From contig JMRP01000006.1 in assembly GCA_000708525.1 (NCBI GenBank), positions 1-64,000 of the forward strand: DNA of 64,000 nucleotides, in the 5' to 3' direction. The notes under the pieces are model-generated. The model did no database searches and was not told the DNA's origin. It saw nothing but the letters and a program-made list of their open reading frames with translations. Source of the stretch: Cyanobium sp. CACIAM 14. GTDB lineage: Bacteria > Cyanobacteriota > Cyanobacteriia > PCC-6307 > Cyanobiaceae. Shown here one piece after another: positions 1 through 10,814 of the stretch. Made by a program: the position numbers and the translations under genes. The first letter of the stretch is position 1. Each line of letters begins with the position of its first letter.

Positions 1-179
1 AAGCCTTCATGAAGCTTTACAACCCGATCGTAAAAGATGAGAGCCGCCCAGCGCGAAGGGAGCCGCCGCCGCGGCCGTGGAATGAGCACAAATGCCCAGC
101 GGGGCCTGACCAGCGGGCGATTCGCCAGAGTGTCACCTGCTTCCCGCCGCCGGGCCACGGCCCGTTCGTCCCTTCCACC

Positions 180-443
180 ATGTACGTCGTCGAGATCTCC
201 CTCCGGCTCAGCCCCATGCCCGTCGCGGTCCAGCGCAAGGAGCTGGACGATGCCCAGGCCCTCTACGCGGAGGTCCGCCAGGCCCTGGAGACCGGCCACC
301 CCCGGGTGCTGGAGCTGACCTGCGAGAAGGACGAACAGAAACGGGTCAGCCTGCTCAGCGGAGAGGTCCTGGCCGTTCAGATGTACGAGAAGTCGGGGGT
401 CGCCGGCGGCGGCAAGCGGCCCGGCTTCAGCTTCGAACCGTGA
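180..443 (+). CDS. UPF0367 family protein
   Basis: An 87-residue soluble protein of the small cyanobacterial UPF0367 family, whose function is unknown. It opens with MYVVEISLR and a conserved stretch about proline and VQRK, followed by a helix-rich acidic middle and a block around residues 45-65 ([16 protein letters not shown]) typical of the family. The ATG at 180 is chosen because family members begin at MYV; the frame is open further upstream but with no family similarity. Its TGA overlaps the GTG of the next gene by 4 bases, so the two are probably translationally coupled. No signal peptide or membrane segment is visible. Confidence 0.8.
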   Translation: MYVVEISLRLSPMPVAVQRKELDDAQALYAEVRQALETGHPRVLELTCEKDEQKRVSLLSGEVLAVQMYEKSGVAGGGKRPGFSFEP

Positions 444-1141
444 CACCCTCTCCGACGGAGCAGCCTCCCCTGTCCGTCGAGGGACTGCGTTTCGGCTGGG
501 GCCAGGCCCCCCCGGCCCTGCGGGACTGCCGGCTGGAGATTCCCGGACCGGGGCTCTGGATGCTGGTGGGCAGCAACGGCAGCGGCAAGAGCACCCTGCT
601 GCGGCTGATCGCCGGCCTGCTGAGCCCCGATGCCGGGCGGATCCTCTGCTCCTGCAAGCCCGCCCTGGTGTTCCAGAACCCCGACCACCAGCTGCTGCTG
701 CCGAGCTGCGGCAGCGACCTGCAGCTGGCTCTGCCGGAGGGCCTCAGCAGCGGGGAGCGGGCCGATCGGGTGGCCCAGGCCCTGGCCCAGGTGGGCCTGG
801 CGGGCCTGGAGCAACGCCCCATCCACACCCTCAGCGGTGGTCAGAAGCAACGGCTGGCCATCGCCGGGGCCCTGGCCAGCTCCGCCACGCTGCTGCTCCT
901 CGATGAACCCACCGCCCTGCTCGATCCCGACAGCCAGGCCGGGGTGCTGGACCTGATCCATCGCCTCTGCCACCGCAGCAGCGCCCCGCTGACGGCTCTG
1001 TGGATCACCCATCGCCTCGAGGAACTGCGGCGCTGCGACGGCGCCGCCCTGATGCAGGCGGGCCGCATCGGCCCCTGGCAGAGCGGGGAGAGCCTGCTCC
1101 GGAACCTGGCCCCCTTGCCCGCCGGCAGCGCCGAAAGGTAA
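440..1141 (+). CDS. ABC transporter ATP-binding protein, CbiO/EcfA-like
   Basis: A stand-alone ABC ATPase of 233 residues with all catalytic motifs: Walker [10 protein letters not shown] near residue 46, a Q-loop in VFQNPDHQ, the signature [14 protein letters not shown], Walker B LLLLDEP and the H-loop in ITHR. VFQNPD with a following Q is characteristic of energy-coupling-factor (CbiO/EcfA) ATPases for cobalt, nickel or vitamins. No membrane subunit lies next to it, so the partner must be encoded elsewhere and the substrate cannot be named. The GTG start at 440 overlaps the preceding stop. tRNA-Asn begins 28 bases after the stop. Confidence 0.85.
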   Translation: MTPSPTEQPPLSVEGLRFGWGQAPPALRDCRLEIPGPGLWMLVGSNGSGKSTLLRLIAGLLSPDAGRILCSCKPALVFQNPDHQLLLPSCGSDLQLALPEGLSSGERADRVAQALAQVGLAGLEQRPIHTLSGGQKQRLAIAGALASSATLLLLDEPTALLDPDSQAGVLDLIHRLCHRSSAPLTALWITHRLEELRRCDGAALMQAGRIGPWQSGESLLRNLAPLPAGSAER

Positions 1142-1169
1142 GGTCATCTGGCTCGCAGGACGGGCCCAT

Positions 1170-1241
1170 TCCTCGGTAGCTCAGCGGTAGAGCGGTCGGC
1201 TGTTAACCGATTGGTCGCAGGTTCGAATCCCGCCCGGGGAG
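1170..1241 (+). tRNA. trnN: tRNA-Asn (GTT)
   Basis: A 72-base cloverleaf. The acceptor arms TCCTCGG and CCGGGGA pair with one G-T, followed by discriminator G. The anticodon stem GTCGG/CCGAT encloses the loop CTGTTAA with anticodon GTT at 1202-1204. The T-loop has the canonical GGTTCGAATCC. The 3' CCA is not encoded, so a CCA-adding enzyme is needed; a candidate is encoded at 15119-16282. Confidence 0.97.
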
Positions 1242-1673
1242 TTTTTCCACCCTTCACCGCCGGACGCTCGCAGGGCATGCCGCCGGCGAGTGACATCTCT
1301 GCAGTTCACCGACGTCCCCGGAGAGAGAGGGGCGCGCGCGCAGGGCGGCCAGGCAGAGGAGAAGTGGAAAAAAAGATGAAGATCTCCCGCGGATCCACGC
1401 TGCTGCAGGCAGGCGGACCCCTGCCCTGCCGGAGATCTCGCCCCCCCGCCGCGGGCCCCAACCGACCAACACATGCAACGGACCGTATGCGAATGGAAGC
1501 GGAACCGGTGAAAATGTCATCCTTCGTTGAGTGAGTCGGTTGCCGGAATCGTCCGGCCTGCCTCAGTTCGGGAGCTTTGCCTCCTCAACGGCCAACCGTC
1601 CACCCTCCCTCCTCCCCCCGCCGTCTCCCGGGCAGCCCCCCTGTCAGGTTCCGACAACGCACCGCCGCCAGCC
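1242..1673. other. Intergenic region between tRNA-Asn and rpaA
   Basis: 432 bases with no convincing gene. Short open frames exist on both strands but lack family similarity and run into the tRNA. The stretch holds an A7 run near 1369-1375 and nested inverted repeats: AGATCTCC (1380-1387) with GGAGATCT (1431-1438), and inside them CAGG/CCTG-rich arms. This could be a structured leader or small RNA, or the rpaA promoter region. No clear RpaB-type direct repeat was found. Confidence 0.5.
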
Positions 1674-2468
1674 ATGAAGCCCTGCATCCTGCTGATCGAA
1701 GACGACGGCGACATGCGCGAACTCGTGGCCGGCCATCTCGAGCACGGCGGCTTCGATGTGCACCGGGCCGAGGACGGCATCAAGGGCCAGGCCCTGGCCC
1801 TCCAGTACGGCCCTGATCTCATCCTGCTCGACCTGATGCTCCCCAAGGTCGACGGTCTCACCCTCTGCCAGCGTCTGCGGCGCGACGAGCGCACCGCCAA
1901 GATCCCCATCCTGATGCTCACCGCCCTGGGCGGCACCAAGGACAAGGTCAGCGGCTTCAATTCCGGAGCCGACGACTACCTCACCAAGCCCTTCGACCTC
2001 GAGGAACTGATGGTGCGGGTCAAGGCCCTGCTGCGCCGCAGCGAACGGGCTCCCCTCTCCACCAAGCACAGCGAGATCCTCAGCTACAGCTGTCTCACCC
2101 TGGTGCCGGAGCGGTTCGAAGCCATCTGGTTCGATGCGCCGGTGCGGCTCACCCACCTGGAGTTCGAACTGCTGCACTGCCTCCTGCAGCGTCACGGCCA
2201 GACGGTGGCGCCCTCCCTGATCCTCAAGGAAGTGTGGGGCTACGAGCCCGACGACGACATCGAGACGATCCGGGTGCATGTGCGCCATCTGCGCACCAAG
2301 CTGGAGCCCGACCCGCGCAAGCCGCGCTTCATCAAGACGGTCTACGGGGCGGGCTACTGCCTGGAACTCCCTCCCGCCGATCAGCTGGAGGCCCTCGCCA
2401 GCCTCGTCAAAGAAGCCCGGGCGGCCCGCCAGCAGGGACAGACCGTGCGCGGCAGCGCGGCGGCCTGA
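1674..2468 (+). CDS. rpaA: OmpR-family response regulator RpaA
   Basis: A 264-residue two-domain regulator: receiver domain at residues 1-120 and winged-helix DNA-binding domain at about 135-240. The acidic pocket (E9, D10) and phosphoacceptor D53 in LLDLMLP are present, as is the conserved K in LTKPF. The block [13 protein letters not shown] and the wing region [20 protein letters not shown] identify RpaA rather than RpaB. In cyanobacteria RpaA is phosphorylated by SasA and is the main output regulator of the circadian clock, controlling dusk genes and energy distribution. The ATG at 1674 is used because upstream residues are not conserved. It converges on holB with only 8 bases between the stops. 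Confidence 0.95.
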   Translation: MKPCILLIEDDGDMRELVAGHLEHGGFDVHRAEDGIKGQALALQYGPDLILLDLMLPKVDGLTLCQRLRRDERTAKIPILMLTALGGTKDKVSGFNSGADDYLTKPFDLEELMVRVKALLRRSERAPLSTKHSEILSYSCLTLVPERFEAIWFDAPVRLTHLEFELLHCLLQRHGQTVAPSLILKEVWGYEPDDDIETIRVHVRHLRTKLEPDPRKPRFIKTVYGAGYCLELPPADQLEALASLVKEARAARQQGQTVRGSAAA

Positions 2469-2476
2469 GCCGCCCG

Positions 2477-3436
2477 CTAGGCGCCCAGATCCAGCAGGGC
2501 CACCTCCCAAGCCAGCCGCGGCTGCACGAACGCCAGCAGGTGGCTGCGCAGCTGTTCGATGCGTCTGAGGGGACCCTGCTGGCGGCGCCTCCGCCAGAGC
2601 TGGAGCTGCCACCAGTCGAGCAGCCACAGCTGCTGCTCGCCATCGAGGGCTTCGCTGAGGTCCCGGGCCAGGGCCAGGGCCTCCATCGGATCCCGGCCGA
2701 GGGCCAGCAACCGCTCGGCCAGCCCCTCGGGAAGGCCTCGCCAGAAGCGTCGGTGACGCAGCAGCGCTCCGGGCGACCCCGCTGCCAGCTCCAGCAGTTC
2801 CGGCGGGTCGCCGGTGGCGTCCACGGCGACCTGCTCCTGCTGCGGCTGCCGCCGCAGCACGTCCTGCATCAGTGCGGGGGAGAGACGCACGAACGGGATG
2901 GGCTGGCACCGGGAGCGGATCGTGGACAGCAGCCGTTCGGGGGCCGCCGTAAGCAGGATGAGCAGGCCGTGGCCCGGTTCCTCCAGGGTCTTGAGCAGGG
3001 CGTTGGCGGCCGCTTCGGCCATCGCCTCGGCCGCCTCCAGCACCACCAGGGAACGGTCCCCCTCCACGGGGCGACGGGCCAGGAACCAGGTCACCTCCCG
3101 CACCTGCTCGAGCCGCAGCTGCGGGGGGGTGCGGCGGCCGATCCCCTGCTCCTCGGCCTCCGACGCCTTCACCAGCCGACCCTGGTGCTGGTAGGTGGGC
3201 TCGACCCAGAGAAGGTCGGGATGGTTGCCCTGCGCCAGCCGTCGCCGGATCGGCTCCGATCCGGCGACGCCGCCCGAGAGGATGCCTTCGAGCAGACGCA
3301 GGGCCGCCAGCCGGCGGCCCACCCCGTCGGCCCCCGTGAACAGATAGGCCGGGGCGAGCCGTCCCCGTTCGAGGGCCGCCGTGAGCAGGGTCACCGCCCG
3401 CGGCTGGCCGATGAGATCGTCGAACAGATCAGCCAC
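2477..3436 (-). CDS. holB: DNA polymerase III delta' subunit
   Basis: A 319-residue clamp-loader subunit that helps load the sliding clamp at replication forks. The N-terminus MADLFDDLIGQP and the AAA+ fold with a remnant P-loop GADGVGRR (residues 35-42) are typical; the Walker A lysine is replaced by arginine, as expected for delta', which does not need to bind ATP. The SRC motif in TIRSRCQP is kept as a probable arginine finger. The zinc-module cysteines of proteobacterial delta' are not evident. Its start overlaps the end of tmk by 8 bases, making a tmk-holB unit that in turn overlaps the copper ATPase. Confidence 0.9.
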   Translation of the reverse strand: MADLFDDLIGQPRAVTLLTAALERGRLAPAYLFTGADGVGRRLAALRLLEGILSGGVAGSEPIRRRLAQGNHPDLLWVEPTYQHQGRLVKASEAEEQGIGRRTPPQLRLEQVREVTWFLARRPVEGDRSLVVLEAAEAMAEAAANALLKTLEEPGHGLLILLTAAPERLLSTIRSRCQPIPFVRLSPALMQDVLRRQPQQEQVAVDATGDPPELLELAAGSPGALLRHRRFWRGLPEGLAERLLALGRDPMEALALARDLSEALDGEQQLWLLDWWQLQLWRRRRQQGPLRRIEQLRSHLLAFVQPRLAWEVALLDLGA

Positions 3437-4085
3437 GGCCGCCCGCGTCCGGAGCCGCCCCCAGGTGGCGCGCGATCAGCTCGCGGCAATGGGCCGTCAC
3501 CCGCTCCCGGGGCAACCCAGCCTCCACCCGCTGCCAGCCCCGTTCGCTTGCCAGGGCGGCGAAACCGTCGCAGACCCGCTGCAGGAAGGCCTCCCCGGCG
3601 GCCTCGATCCGGTCGGCAGGACGATCTCCCCGGCGCCGCAGCGAGCCGGTCAGCGGCAGGTCGAGCCAGAGGGTGAGGTCCGCCTCGAGCCCTGACGTGG
3701 CCATGGTCTCCAGCTGGTGGATGGTGGCCAGGGGGAGACCGCGGCCGTACCCCTGGTAGGCGGCGGTCGACCCGGTGAAGCGATCACAGAGCACCCAGTC
3801 GCCTGCCTCCAGGGCCGGACGCAGGCACGTCTCCACGTGCTGGGCACGGTCGGCGGCATAGAGCAGCAGTTCGCTCAGGCCGGCGGGCGCGGCACCCTCC
3901 GGCGGGCTCAGCAGGAGGGCCCGCAGGGCCTGGCCCAGGGCGGTGCCGCCCGGTTCCCGCGTCACCACGAGACGGGCCCCGCTCGCCATCAGGCCGCTGC
4001 CGGGCAACCAGGCACCCAGGGCCTCGATCTGGGTGGTCTTGCCGCAGCCATCGATGCCCTCCAGCACCACGAGCCGACCCCTCAT
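3429..4085 (-). CDS. tmk: Thymidylate kinase
   Basis: A 218-residue cytosolic kinase that phosphorylates dTMP to dTDP in dTTP synthesis. The P-loop LEGIDGCGKTTQ occupies residues 8-19, the DRF motif with STAAYQGYGRG binds dTMP, and the LID loop is LRRRGDRPADRIEA. Length is normal for the family. It starts inside the last codons of the upstream P-type ATPase (ATGA-type overlap at 4082-4085) and overlaps holB downstream, so all three are probably co-transcribed. Confidence 0.95.
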   Translation of the reverse strand: MRGRLVVLEGIDGCGKTTQIEALGAWLPGSGLMASGARLVVTREPGGTALGQALRALLLSPPEGAAPAGLSELLLYAADRAQHVETCLRPALEAGDWVLCDRFTGSTAAYQGYGRGLPLATIHQLETMATSGLEADLTLWLDLPLTGSLRRRGDRPADRIEAAGEAFLQRVCDGFAALASERGWQRVEAGLPRERVTAHCRELIARHLGAAPDAGGRG

Positions 4086-6496
4086 GACGGCGGATCCACC
4101 GGCGGGGGCTGCAGCAGCAGGGCGTTGCCGACCACGGTGATCGAACTGCAGGCCATCAGCAGGGCCGCGAGCCCGGGGGAAAGGCGCAGACCGAACCCGG
4201 GAAGCAGCACCCCCGCCGCGACCGGCAGCACGATCAGGTTGTAGCCGAACGCCCAGGCCAGGTTCTGGCGCACCTTGGCCATGGTCCGCCGGGCGATCTC
4301 CAGGGCCCGGACGATGCCCGCCAGACCCTCGCCCATGACCACCAGGGAGGCGGTGTCCTGGGCGATCTGGGTGCCCGTGCCGACGGCGATGCCCAGATCG
4401 GCCGCCGCCAGGGCCGGAGCGTCGTTCACACCGTCGCCCACCATCGCCACCGCCCCCCGGCCGCGGGCCAGCAGGATGCGCTCCAGCTTGTCCTCGGGTC
4501 GCAGCTCCCAGGCCAGCTCCTCCGGCCGCAGGCCGAGCCGCTGACCAAGCTGCTCCACACTGCCCTGGCGGTCACCGCTGAGGAGCCCCAGCCGCAGGCC
4601 CAGCCGCCGCAATCGGGTGACCGTGGCGGCGGCATCAGGGCGGGGCCGGTCCTCCACGGCGAGGAGCCCAAGCAGCACCCCATCGGCCGCCACCGCCAGC
4701 ACGGTGGCACCGGCGGCCGCCAGCGCGTCCTGGAAGGCCGCGCCGGCCGCCTCCAGCGCCACGCCGTCGCGGGCCAGCCAGGCCAGCCGGCCCACCCGCA
4801 CCTCAACGGAGCCCTCCAGCCGGCCCTGCACCCCCTGGCCCGGCACGGCACGGGCCTCGGCGGCGGGCAGGAGCGGCAGCTGCCTGGCCTGAGCCTCCTC
4901 GAGCAGGGCGTGGGCCAGGGGGTGGCGGCTGTGCTGCTCGAGGCTGGCCGCCAGCTGCACCAGCCGGTCGGCCCCGAGGGCCGCCCCGGCGCCGACGAGC
5001 CGGACCGCCGTCACGCGGGGACGTCCGATCGTGAGGGTGCCGGTCTTGTCGAACAGCACCGCCTCCAGCCGCGAGGCGATCTCGATGGCGTCACCGCCGC
5101 GGAACAGCAGACCCGCGCGGGCCGCCACTCCCGCTCCCACCGTGATCGCCGTGGGGGTGGCCAGCCCCAGGGCACAGGGACAGGCCACCACCAGCACGGC
5201 GATGGCCAGCTGCAGCGCCAGGGAGAACGGTGTAACCGTGACGGCGGCTCCGCCGTGGACATGGAGTCCCCGACCCGCCGCCGGCGCATCCAGGACCCCG
5301 GGCCAGACCTGGCAGCCCCAGAGCCACCAGAAGAGCAGGGTGGCCAGGGCCAGGACCAGCACCGCCAGGGTGAAGCGTCCCGCCACCCGATCCGCCAGCC
5401 CCTGAATGGGAGCCTTGCGGGCCTGGGCCCGCTCCACCAGCTGCACGATGCGGGCGATGGCGCTCTCGGCGCCGCAGCGCTGCACCTCCAGCACGAGCGA
5501 GCCGGAGAGATTGAGCATGCCGGCGGCCAGTTCGCTGCCCGGCTCCACGGCCCGGGGCAAGGGCTCGCCGGTGAGGGAGGAGGCGTCCACGCTGGAGATT
5601 CCCTCCAGCACGCGCCCATCCACCGGGACCCGATCACCGGGCAGCAGCCGCAGCCGGTCCCCCGGCCGCAGCCCGCCCACCCGCACCTGCCGGGGTGGGC
5701 CTTCGCCCAGCAGCAGCAGGGCGTGATCGGGCTGGAGGGCGCTGAGCTCGCCGATGGCCCGGCCCGTCCGGTAGCGGGCCCGCTCCTCGAGGAAGCGGCC
5801 GGTGAGGACGAAGCCCAGCAGCATCACCGGCTCGTTGAAGTAGCAGGGCCAGCCGCTGCCGGGCCAGAGCCAGCCCACCAGGCTGGAGAGGTAGGCGCTG
5901 GCCACCCCCAGGCCCACCAGGGTGTCCATGCCGGGGACGCCGGCCAGGGCGGAACGCAGGCCGCTGGCGAGGATCGGCCGGCCAGGGAAGGCCAGGGCGA
6001 GGGAGGCCACCAGGGCATGGGTCCAGGGCGTGCCCAGCAGGTGCCAGGGACCGGGCCAGGGCAGCCGGCCCGCGTCGGCCAGATGCCCCAGCCCGGAGAC
6101 GGACAGCAGCAGCAGCGCCACCACCAGCTGGCGCCAGTGGCTCCACCAGTGCTCCTGCCGGCGGCGCTCCCGCTCCCCGGGCACGTCCTGGCCCTGGCTG
6201 CGAGGCCTGGCGCGGAAGCCCAGGTCCTCGAGGCCACTCAGCAGCGCCGGAAGGGGATCCAGGCAGGCCCCGTCGGACCCGGCGGCCGCGGGCTCCAGCT
6301 CCACCCAGGCGGTGCGGGTGAGCAGGTTGACGCTGGCCTGGCCCACACCGGGGGTCTGCAGCAGCCGGCGCTCCACGGCGCGGACGCAACCGCCGCACTT
6401 CATGCCCTCCACATCGAGCAGCAGCGGCTCGGAACCCTGCGGCCGCGGCTGGATCACCGCTTCGGAGGGCATGGAAGAAGAGGTGCTGGCGATCAC
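4082..6496 (-). CDS. Copper-type heavy-metal P1B ATPase
   Basis: An 804-residue membrane pump. An N-terminal heavy-metal domain carries GMKCGGC (C34, C37). The membrane domain has CPC near residue 438 ([13 protein letters not shown]), which places it in the Cu+/Ag+ P1B-1 group. The phosphorylation motif DKTGTLT is near residue 482, the SRHPLA histidine-proline motif follows, and the hinge [11 protein letters not shown] is near 685. Cyanobacteria use such pumps (CtaA, PacS) to deliver copper to plastocyanin or remove excess; which one this is cannot be told from sequence. An alternative start at the second Met (6472) is possible. Overlap with tmk suggests co-transcription. Confidence 0.9.
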   Translation of the reverse strand: MIASTSSSMPSEAVIQPRPQGSEPLLLDVEGMKCGGCVRAVERRLLQTPGVGQASVNLLTRTAWVELEPAAAGSDGACLDPLPALLSGLEDLGFRARPRSQGQDVPGERERRRQEHWWSHWRQLVVALLLLSVSGLGHLADAGRLPWPGPWHLLGTPWTHALVASLALAFPGRPILASGLRSALAGVPGMDTLVGLGVASAYLSSLVGWLWPGSGWPCYFNEPVMLLGFVLTGRFLEERARYRTGRAIGELSALQPDHALLLLGEGPPRQVRVGGLRPGDRLRLLPGDRVPVDGRVLEGISSVDASSLTGEPLPRAVEPGSELAAGMLNLSGSLVLEVQRCGAESAIARIVQLVERAQARKAPIQGLADRVAGRFTLAVLVLALATLLFWWLWGCQVWPGVLDAPAAGRGLHVHGGAAVTVTPFSLALQLAIAVLVVACPCALGLATPTAITVGAGVAARAGLLFRGGDAIEIASRLEAVLFDKTGTLTIGRPRVTAVRLVGAGAALGADRLVQLAASLEQHSRHPLAHALLEEAQARQLPLLPAAEARAVPGQGVQGRLEGSVEVRVGRLAWLARDGVALEAAGAAFQDALAAAGATVLAVAADGVLLGLLAVEDRPRPDAAATVTRLRRLGLRLGLLSGDRQGSVEQLGQRLGLRPEELAWELRPEDKLERILLARGRGAVAMVGDGVNDAPALAAADLGIAVGTGTQIAQDTASLVVMGEGLAGIVRALEIARRTMAKVRQNLAWAFGYNLIVLPVAAGVLLPGFGLRLSPGLAALLMACSSITVVGNALLLQPPPVDPPS

Positions 6497-6609
6497 GCGG
6501 GGGGACGCCCAGCGGGGACGGAGCGGATCCCCAGGCTAGGGACCCATGGGGCCTGCGCCGGGGTCCGCGGCACCCGAGGCAGGATGGGGCCAGATCCGGA
6601 CCTGGACCC

Positions 6610-7131
6610 TTGCCCCGCTCGCAGCGCAACGACAACTTCATCGACAAGAGCTTCACGGTCATGGCCGACCTGATCGTCAAGCTGCTGCCGATCGACCCCA
6701 AGGCGAAGGAGGCCTACGTCTATTACCGCGACGGCCTCTCGGCCCAGAACGACGGGGATTACGCCGAGGCACTCGAGAACTACGAGGAGGCCCTCAAGCT
6801 GGAGGAGAACAGCATCGACCGGGGCGAGATCCTCAAGAACATGGCGATCATCTTCATGAGCAACGGGGAGGAGGAGAAGGCCCTCGACTACTACCGCCAG
6901 TCGCTGGACGCCAATGCCAACTCCCCCTCCTGCCTGAAGAACATGGGCCTGATCTACGAGAAGTGGGGACGGCTGGCCGAGGAGAGAGGTGACCAGGACG
7001 CGGCCGACCGCTGGTTCGACGAGGCGGCCGTGCACTGGAGCAAGGCGGTGCGGCTCTACCCGGGCGGCTACCTGGACATCGAGAACTGGCTCAAGTCGAC
7101 AGGACGCAGCAACGTCGACGTCTACTTCTGA
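6610..7131 (+). CDS. ycf3: Photosystem I assembly protein Ycf3
   Basis: A 173-residue TPR protein that acts as a peripheral thylakoid chaperone for photosystem I assembly. It begins [20 protein letters not shown], a nearly invariant Ycf3 N-terminus, which fixes the start at a TTG codon (6610) instead of the internal ATG at 6661. Three TPR units span roughly residues 35-68, 72-105 and 120-153. The C-terminus ends in a conserved [10 protein letters not shown] stretch. It converges on radA with 7 bases between stops. Confidence 0.96.
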   Translation: MPRSQRNDNFIDKSFTVMADLIVKLLPIDPKAKEAYVYYRDGLSAQNDGDYAEALENYEEALKLEENSIDRGEILKNMAIIFMSNGEEEKALDYYRQSLDANANSPSCLKNMGLIYEKWGRLAEERGDQDAADRWFDEAAVHWSKAVRLYPGGYLDIENWLKSTGRSNVDVYF

Positions 7132-7138
7132 TCGGCGC

Positions 7139-8608
7139 CTACGTCTGATCGGCGGGGTTCACCCCCAGGCCGGCCACCAGGGCCTCGGCCACCGTGGCCG
7201 CCTCCAGCAGCTGCAGGCCGAGGCCGGCGGTCAAGGGCCCCAAGGCGCTGCCCCGCGGCACCACCACCCGGGTGAAGCCGAGACGGGCCGCCTCCTGCAG
7301 GCGCAGCTCTAGCTGGCCCACGGGGCGGAGCTGCCCCCCCAGACCCAGCTCCCCCACCAGCACCGTGCCCGCCGGCAGAGTGAGGTCGCGGTAGCTGGCC
7401 ACCACCGCCGCGGCCACCCCGAGGTCGGCCGCCGGCTCCTCCACGGCGAGGCCGCCGGCCACCGCCAGGTAGCAGTCGAACCGAGACAGGGGCAGCCCCA
7501 TGTGCTTCTCCAGCACTGCCAGGATCTGGTGCAGGCGGTTGGTGCCGATCCCGGTGGCGGTCCGCCGGGGGCTGGCGTAGCTGGTGGGACTCACCAGGGC
7601 CTGGATCTCCACCAGCAGCGAGCGGGTGCCCTCGCAGGCCACGATCGTGGCGGTGCCCGGGCTGGGACCATCGCCGGCCAGGAACAGCTCGCTGGGGTTG
7701 CCCACCTCAACCAGTCCGGAGCCCTGCATCTCGAACACCCCCAGCTCATGGGTGGCCCCGAAGCGGTTCTTCACCGCCCGCAGCAGCCGGTGGCTGGCGA
7801 AGCGGTCCCCCTCGAAGGTGAGCACCGCATCCACCAGATGCTCGAGCACCTTGGGACCCGCCAGCATCCCCTCCTTGGTGACGTGCCCCACCAGCACCAG
7901 GGCCGTGTGCTGGCGCTTGGCGATGCGCTGAAGCGCGGCGGCGCATTCCCGCACCTGGGACACCGACCCGGGGGCGCTGCCCAGGTCGCCGTCGTGCAGG
8001 GCCTGGATGCTGTCGATGATCGCCACCGCCGGTCGCAGGGTCTCCAGTTCCTGCAGCACCAGTTCCAGATCGGTCTCCGCCAGCAGCTGCAGGCCGTCGC
8101 CGGCGGCGGCCGCTTCCCCGTCACCCGGCGGCGGAGCGGTGGCGGGGCCGTCGTCCGCCAGGCGCCGCCAGCGCAGCTTGACCTGCTGGGCCGATTCCTC
8201 GGCACTGACGTAGAGGACGGCGGCACGGGACGCCATGGCCCGGGCGCTCTGCAGCAGCAGGGTGCTCTTGCCGATGCCAGGGTCACCGCCCAGCAGCACA
8301 AGGGAGCCGGGCACCAGGCCACCGCCGAGCACCCTGTCCAGTTCCGGGTAGCCGCTGGCCAGGCGCTGCAGGGGCCTTTCCCCCACGGCCTGGATCGGTT
8401 CGGAGCGGCGCGGGCGCCCCGGGGACGGGGACCCGGCGGACGCTCCGGCCCCGTCGTCGGCCAGCGGACGCCGGCGGCGGCTGTCGCCGCCCGCCTCCAG
8501 CTGCTCCACCAGGGTGTTCCAGCCGCCACAGCCGGCACAGCGGCCGAAGAACTGGCGGGTCCTCGCCCCGCAGGCCTGGCAGACGAAGCTGGAGCTGGGG
8601 CGGGCCAA
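7139..8608 (-). CDS. radA: DNA repair protein RadA
   Basis: A 489-residue DnaB-type recombination helicase that promotes branch migration in homologous recombination. It has an N-terminal C4 zinc finger (C10, C13, C24, C27), a RecA core with Walker A GGDPGIGKST, the RadA-specific KNRFG motif, and a C-terminal Lon-protease-like domain ending in the VVVP region. A short low-complexity linker follows the zinc finger. It is transcribed away from rpaB across a 101-base spacer. Confidence 0.95.
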   Translation of the reverse strand: MARPSSSFVCQACGARTRQFFGRCAGCGGWNTLVEQLEAGGDSRRRRPLADDGAGASAGSPSPGRPRRSEPIQAVGERPLQRLASGYPELDRVLGGGLVPGSLVLLGGDPGIGKSTLLLQSARAMASRAAVLYVSAEESAQQVKLRWRRLADDGPATAPPPGDGEAAAAGDGLQLLAETDLELVLQELETLRPAVAIIDSIQALHDGDLGSAPGSVSQVRECAAALQRIAKRQHTALVLVGHVTKEGMLAGPKVLEHLVDAVLTFEGDRFASHRLLRAVKNRFGATHELGVFEMQGSGLVEVGNPSELFLAGDGPSPGTATIVACEGTRSLLVEIQALVSPTSYASPRRTATGIGTNRLHQILAVLEKHMGLPLSRFDCYLAVAGGLAVEEPAADLGVAAAVVASYRDLTLPAGTVLVGELGLGGQLRPVGQLELRLQEAARLGFTRVVVPRGSALGPLTAGLGLQLLEAATVAEALVAGLGVNPADQT

Positions 8609-8709
8609 GGGCGGGTCGCGGGGTGTATGAAGAAAGGTGGCGGTTGGTGAATTCGCGACCTCGCCACCGGTTCAGTGGGTCGAAACCGTGTTGCATTCTC
8701 CGTGCCGCA
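8609..8709. promoter_or_regulatory. Divergent radA-rpaB spacer with inverted repeat
   Basis: This spacer must contain the promoters of both flanking genes. It holds a perfect 7-base inverted repeat, GGTGGCG (8636-8642) and CGCCACC (8662-8668), with a 19-base centre containing GAATTC. That could be an operator or an RNA hairpin. No canonical HLR1 direct repeat for RpaB autoregulation was recognised. Confidence 0.35.
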
Positions 8710-9427
<718 letters not shown>

Positions 9428-9456
<29 letters not shown>

Positions 9457-10789
9457 AGGCAGCGGCCGCGATGGCCGCCGCCTCTCCCAACCACGGACCA
9501 AGCCCAACCGGACCATCCGCCGTCTGGTCATCTGGTACAGGCGCAATGCGGCCGTCACCAGCCTGGTGGGCACCGCCACCGCCACCGCCACCGGAGCGGC
9601 CTCCGGGGCGGTTTCCGTGGCCGGCAGCGTGGCCGGCGCCGCCACCAACGTGGCGGGATCCGTGCTCCAGCCCCTGGTCTTCGACCCCCTGCGGCGCCTG
9701 CAGCAGGGCGCCGGCACCGGCAGCGCCATCGACGACCGGGCGCGCCTCTGGGTGGCCGTCGACGGCATGGGTGGGGACCATGCCCCGGGGCCGATCCTGG
9801 AGGGCTGCCTTCGGGCGGTGAACCTGCTGCCCCTGCGCATCCGCTTCGTGGCCGAACCGGACCCTCTGCGTCGGGCCGTGACGGCCATGGGCCTGGGCCA
9901 CGACCTCGACGAGGCGGTGGAGCGCGGCCTGATCCAGCTGGTGCCCAGCGGCCCATCGGTGGAGATGCACGACGAGGCCACCGTGGTGCGCCGCAAGCGC
10001 GATGCCAGCATCAACCTCGCCATGGATCTGGTGAAGCGGGGTGAGGCCACCGCCGTATACTCCGCCGGCAACTCCGGGGCGGTGATGGCGGCGGCGATCT
10101 TCCGGCTCGGCCGGCTGGCCGGCATCGACCGCCCCGCCATCGGCGCCCTGTTTCCCACCAAGGACCCCGGCCAGCAGGTGCTCGTGCTGGACGTGGGGGC
10201 GAACATGGACTGCCGGCCGGAATGGCTGCACCAGTTCGCCCTGCTGGGGAACATCTACAGCCGCGACGTGCTGCAGGTGAAACGGCCCCGCATCGGCCTG
10301 GTGAACATCGGCGAGGAGGCCTGCAAGGGCAATGATCTCTGCCTGCGCACCCACCCGTTGCTCTCCAGCGACGAGCGCTTCGTGTTCGCCGGCAACTGCG
10401 AGGGGCGCGACATCCTCTCCGGAGACTTCGACGTGGTGGTCTGCGACGGCTTCACGGGCAACGTGCTGCTGAAGTTCCTGGAATCGGTGGGCAGCGTCCT
10501 GCTGGACGTGCTGCGGGCCGAGCTGCCCCGGGGCCGCCGGGGGAAGGTGGGTTCGGCGTTCCTGCGCAGCAACCTGGTGCGGATCAAGAAGCGCCTCGAC
10601 CATGCGGAGCACGGCGGCGCCCTGCTGCTGGGAGTCGACGGGGTCTGCGTGATCGGCCACGGCAGCAGCCGGGCCCTCTCGGTGGTGAGTGCCCTGCGGC
10701 TGGCCCACTCGGCCGCGAGTCACGGCGTGATGGAGGACCTCCACGCCCTCGGCCGGGGAAGCGCCGGCGTGGCGACCACCTGTGGTTGA
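9428..10789 (+). CDS. plsX: Phosphate acyltransferase PlsX
   Basis: A 453-residue peripheral membrane enzyme that makes acyl-phosphate from acyl-ACP for phospholipid synthesis. The catalytic core begins at about residue 108 with VAVDGMGGDHAPG and includes the conserved block around AVYSAGNSGAVMAAA. The first ~100 residues are an extra segment: an Arg-rich stretch, RRLVIWYRRN, and an Ala/Gly/Thr-rich hydrophobic run that could bind the membrane. The TTG at 9428 is the first possible start and overlaps rpaB; an internal start is possible. It leads a plsX-fabH-fabD-plsC lipid cluster. Confidence 0.9.
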
Positions 10790-10814
10790 CTGAGCCCACC
10801 TGTGAACCGAATGG

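Noticed and set aside
15-35. TTTAC-N9-GTAAA dyad near the left edge
   Set aside because: Five-base arms with loose spacing; could be an operator, but the region upstream is cut by the window and the match is too weak to call an HLR1 site.
1211-1534. Open frame starting inside tRNA-Asn
   Set aside because: It begins within the tRNA and has no conserved sequence; treated as non-coding.
4910-6673. Long open frame on the + strand opposite the copper ATPase
   Set aside because: High GC keeps antisense frames open; the product is low-complexity Gly/Gln/Pro with no family, while the other strand has all P-type ATPase motifs.
7120-7155. Repeat TCTGATCGGCG at the ycf3/radA stops
   Set aside because: A short duplicated stretch at convergent ends; no further structure, likely incidental.
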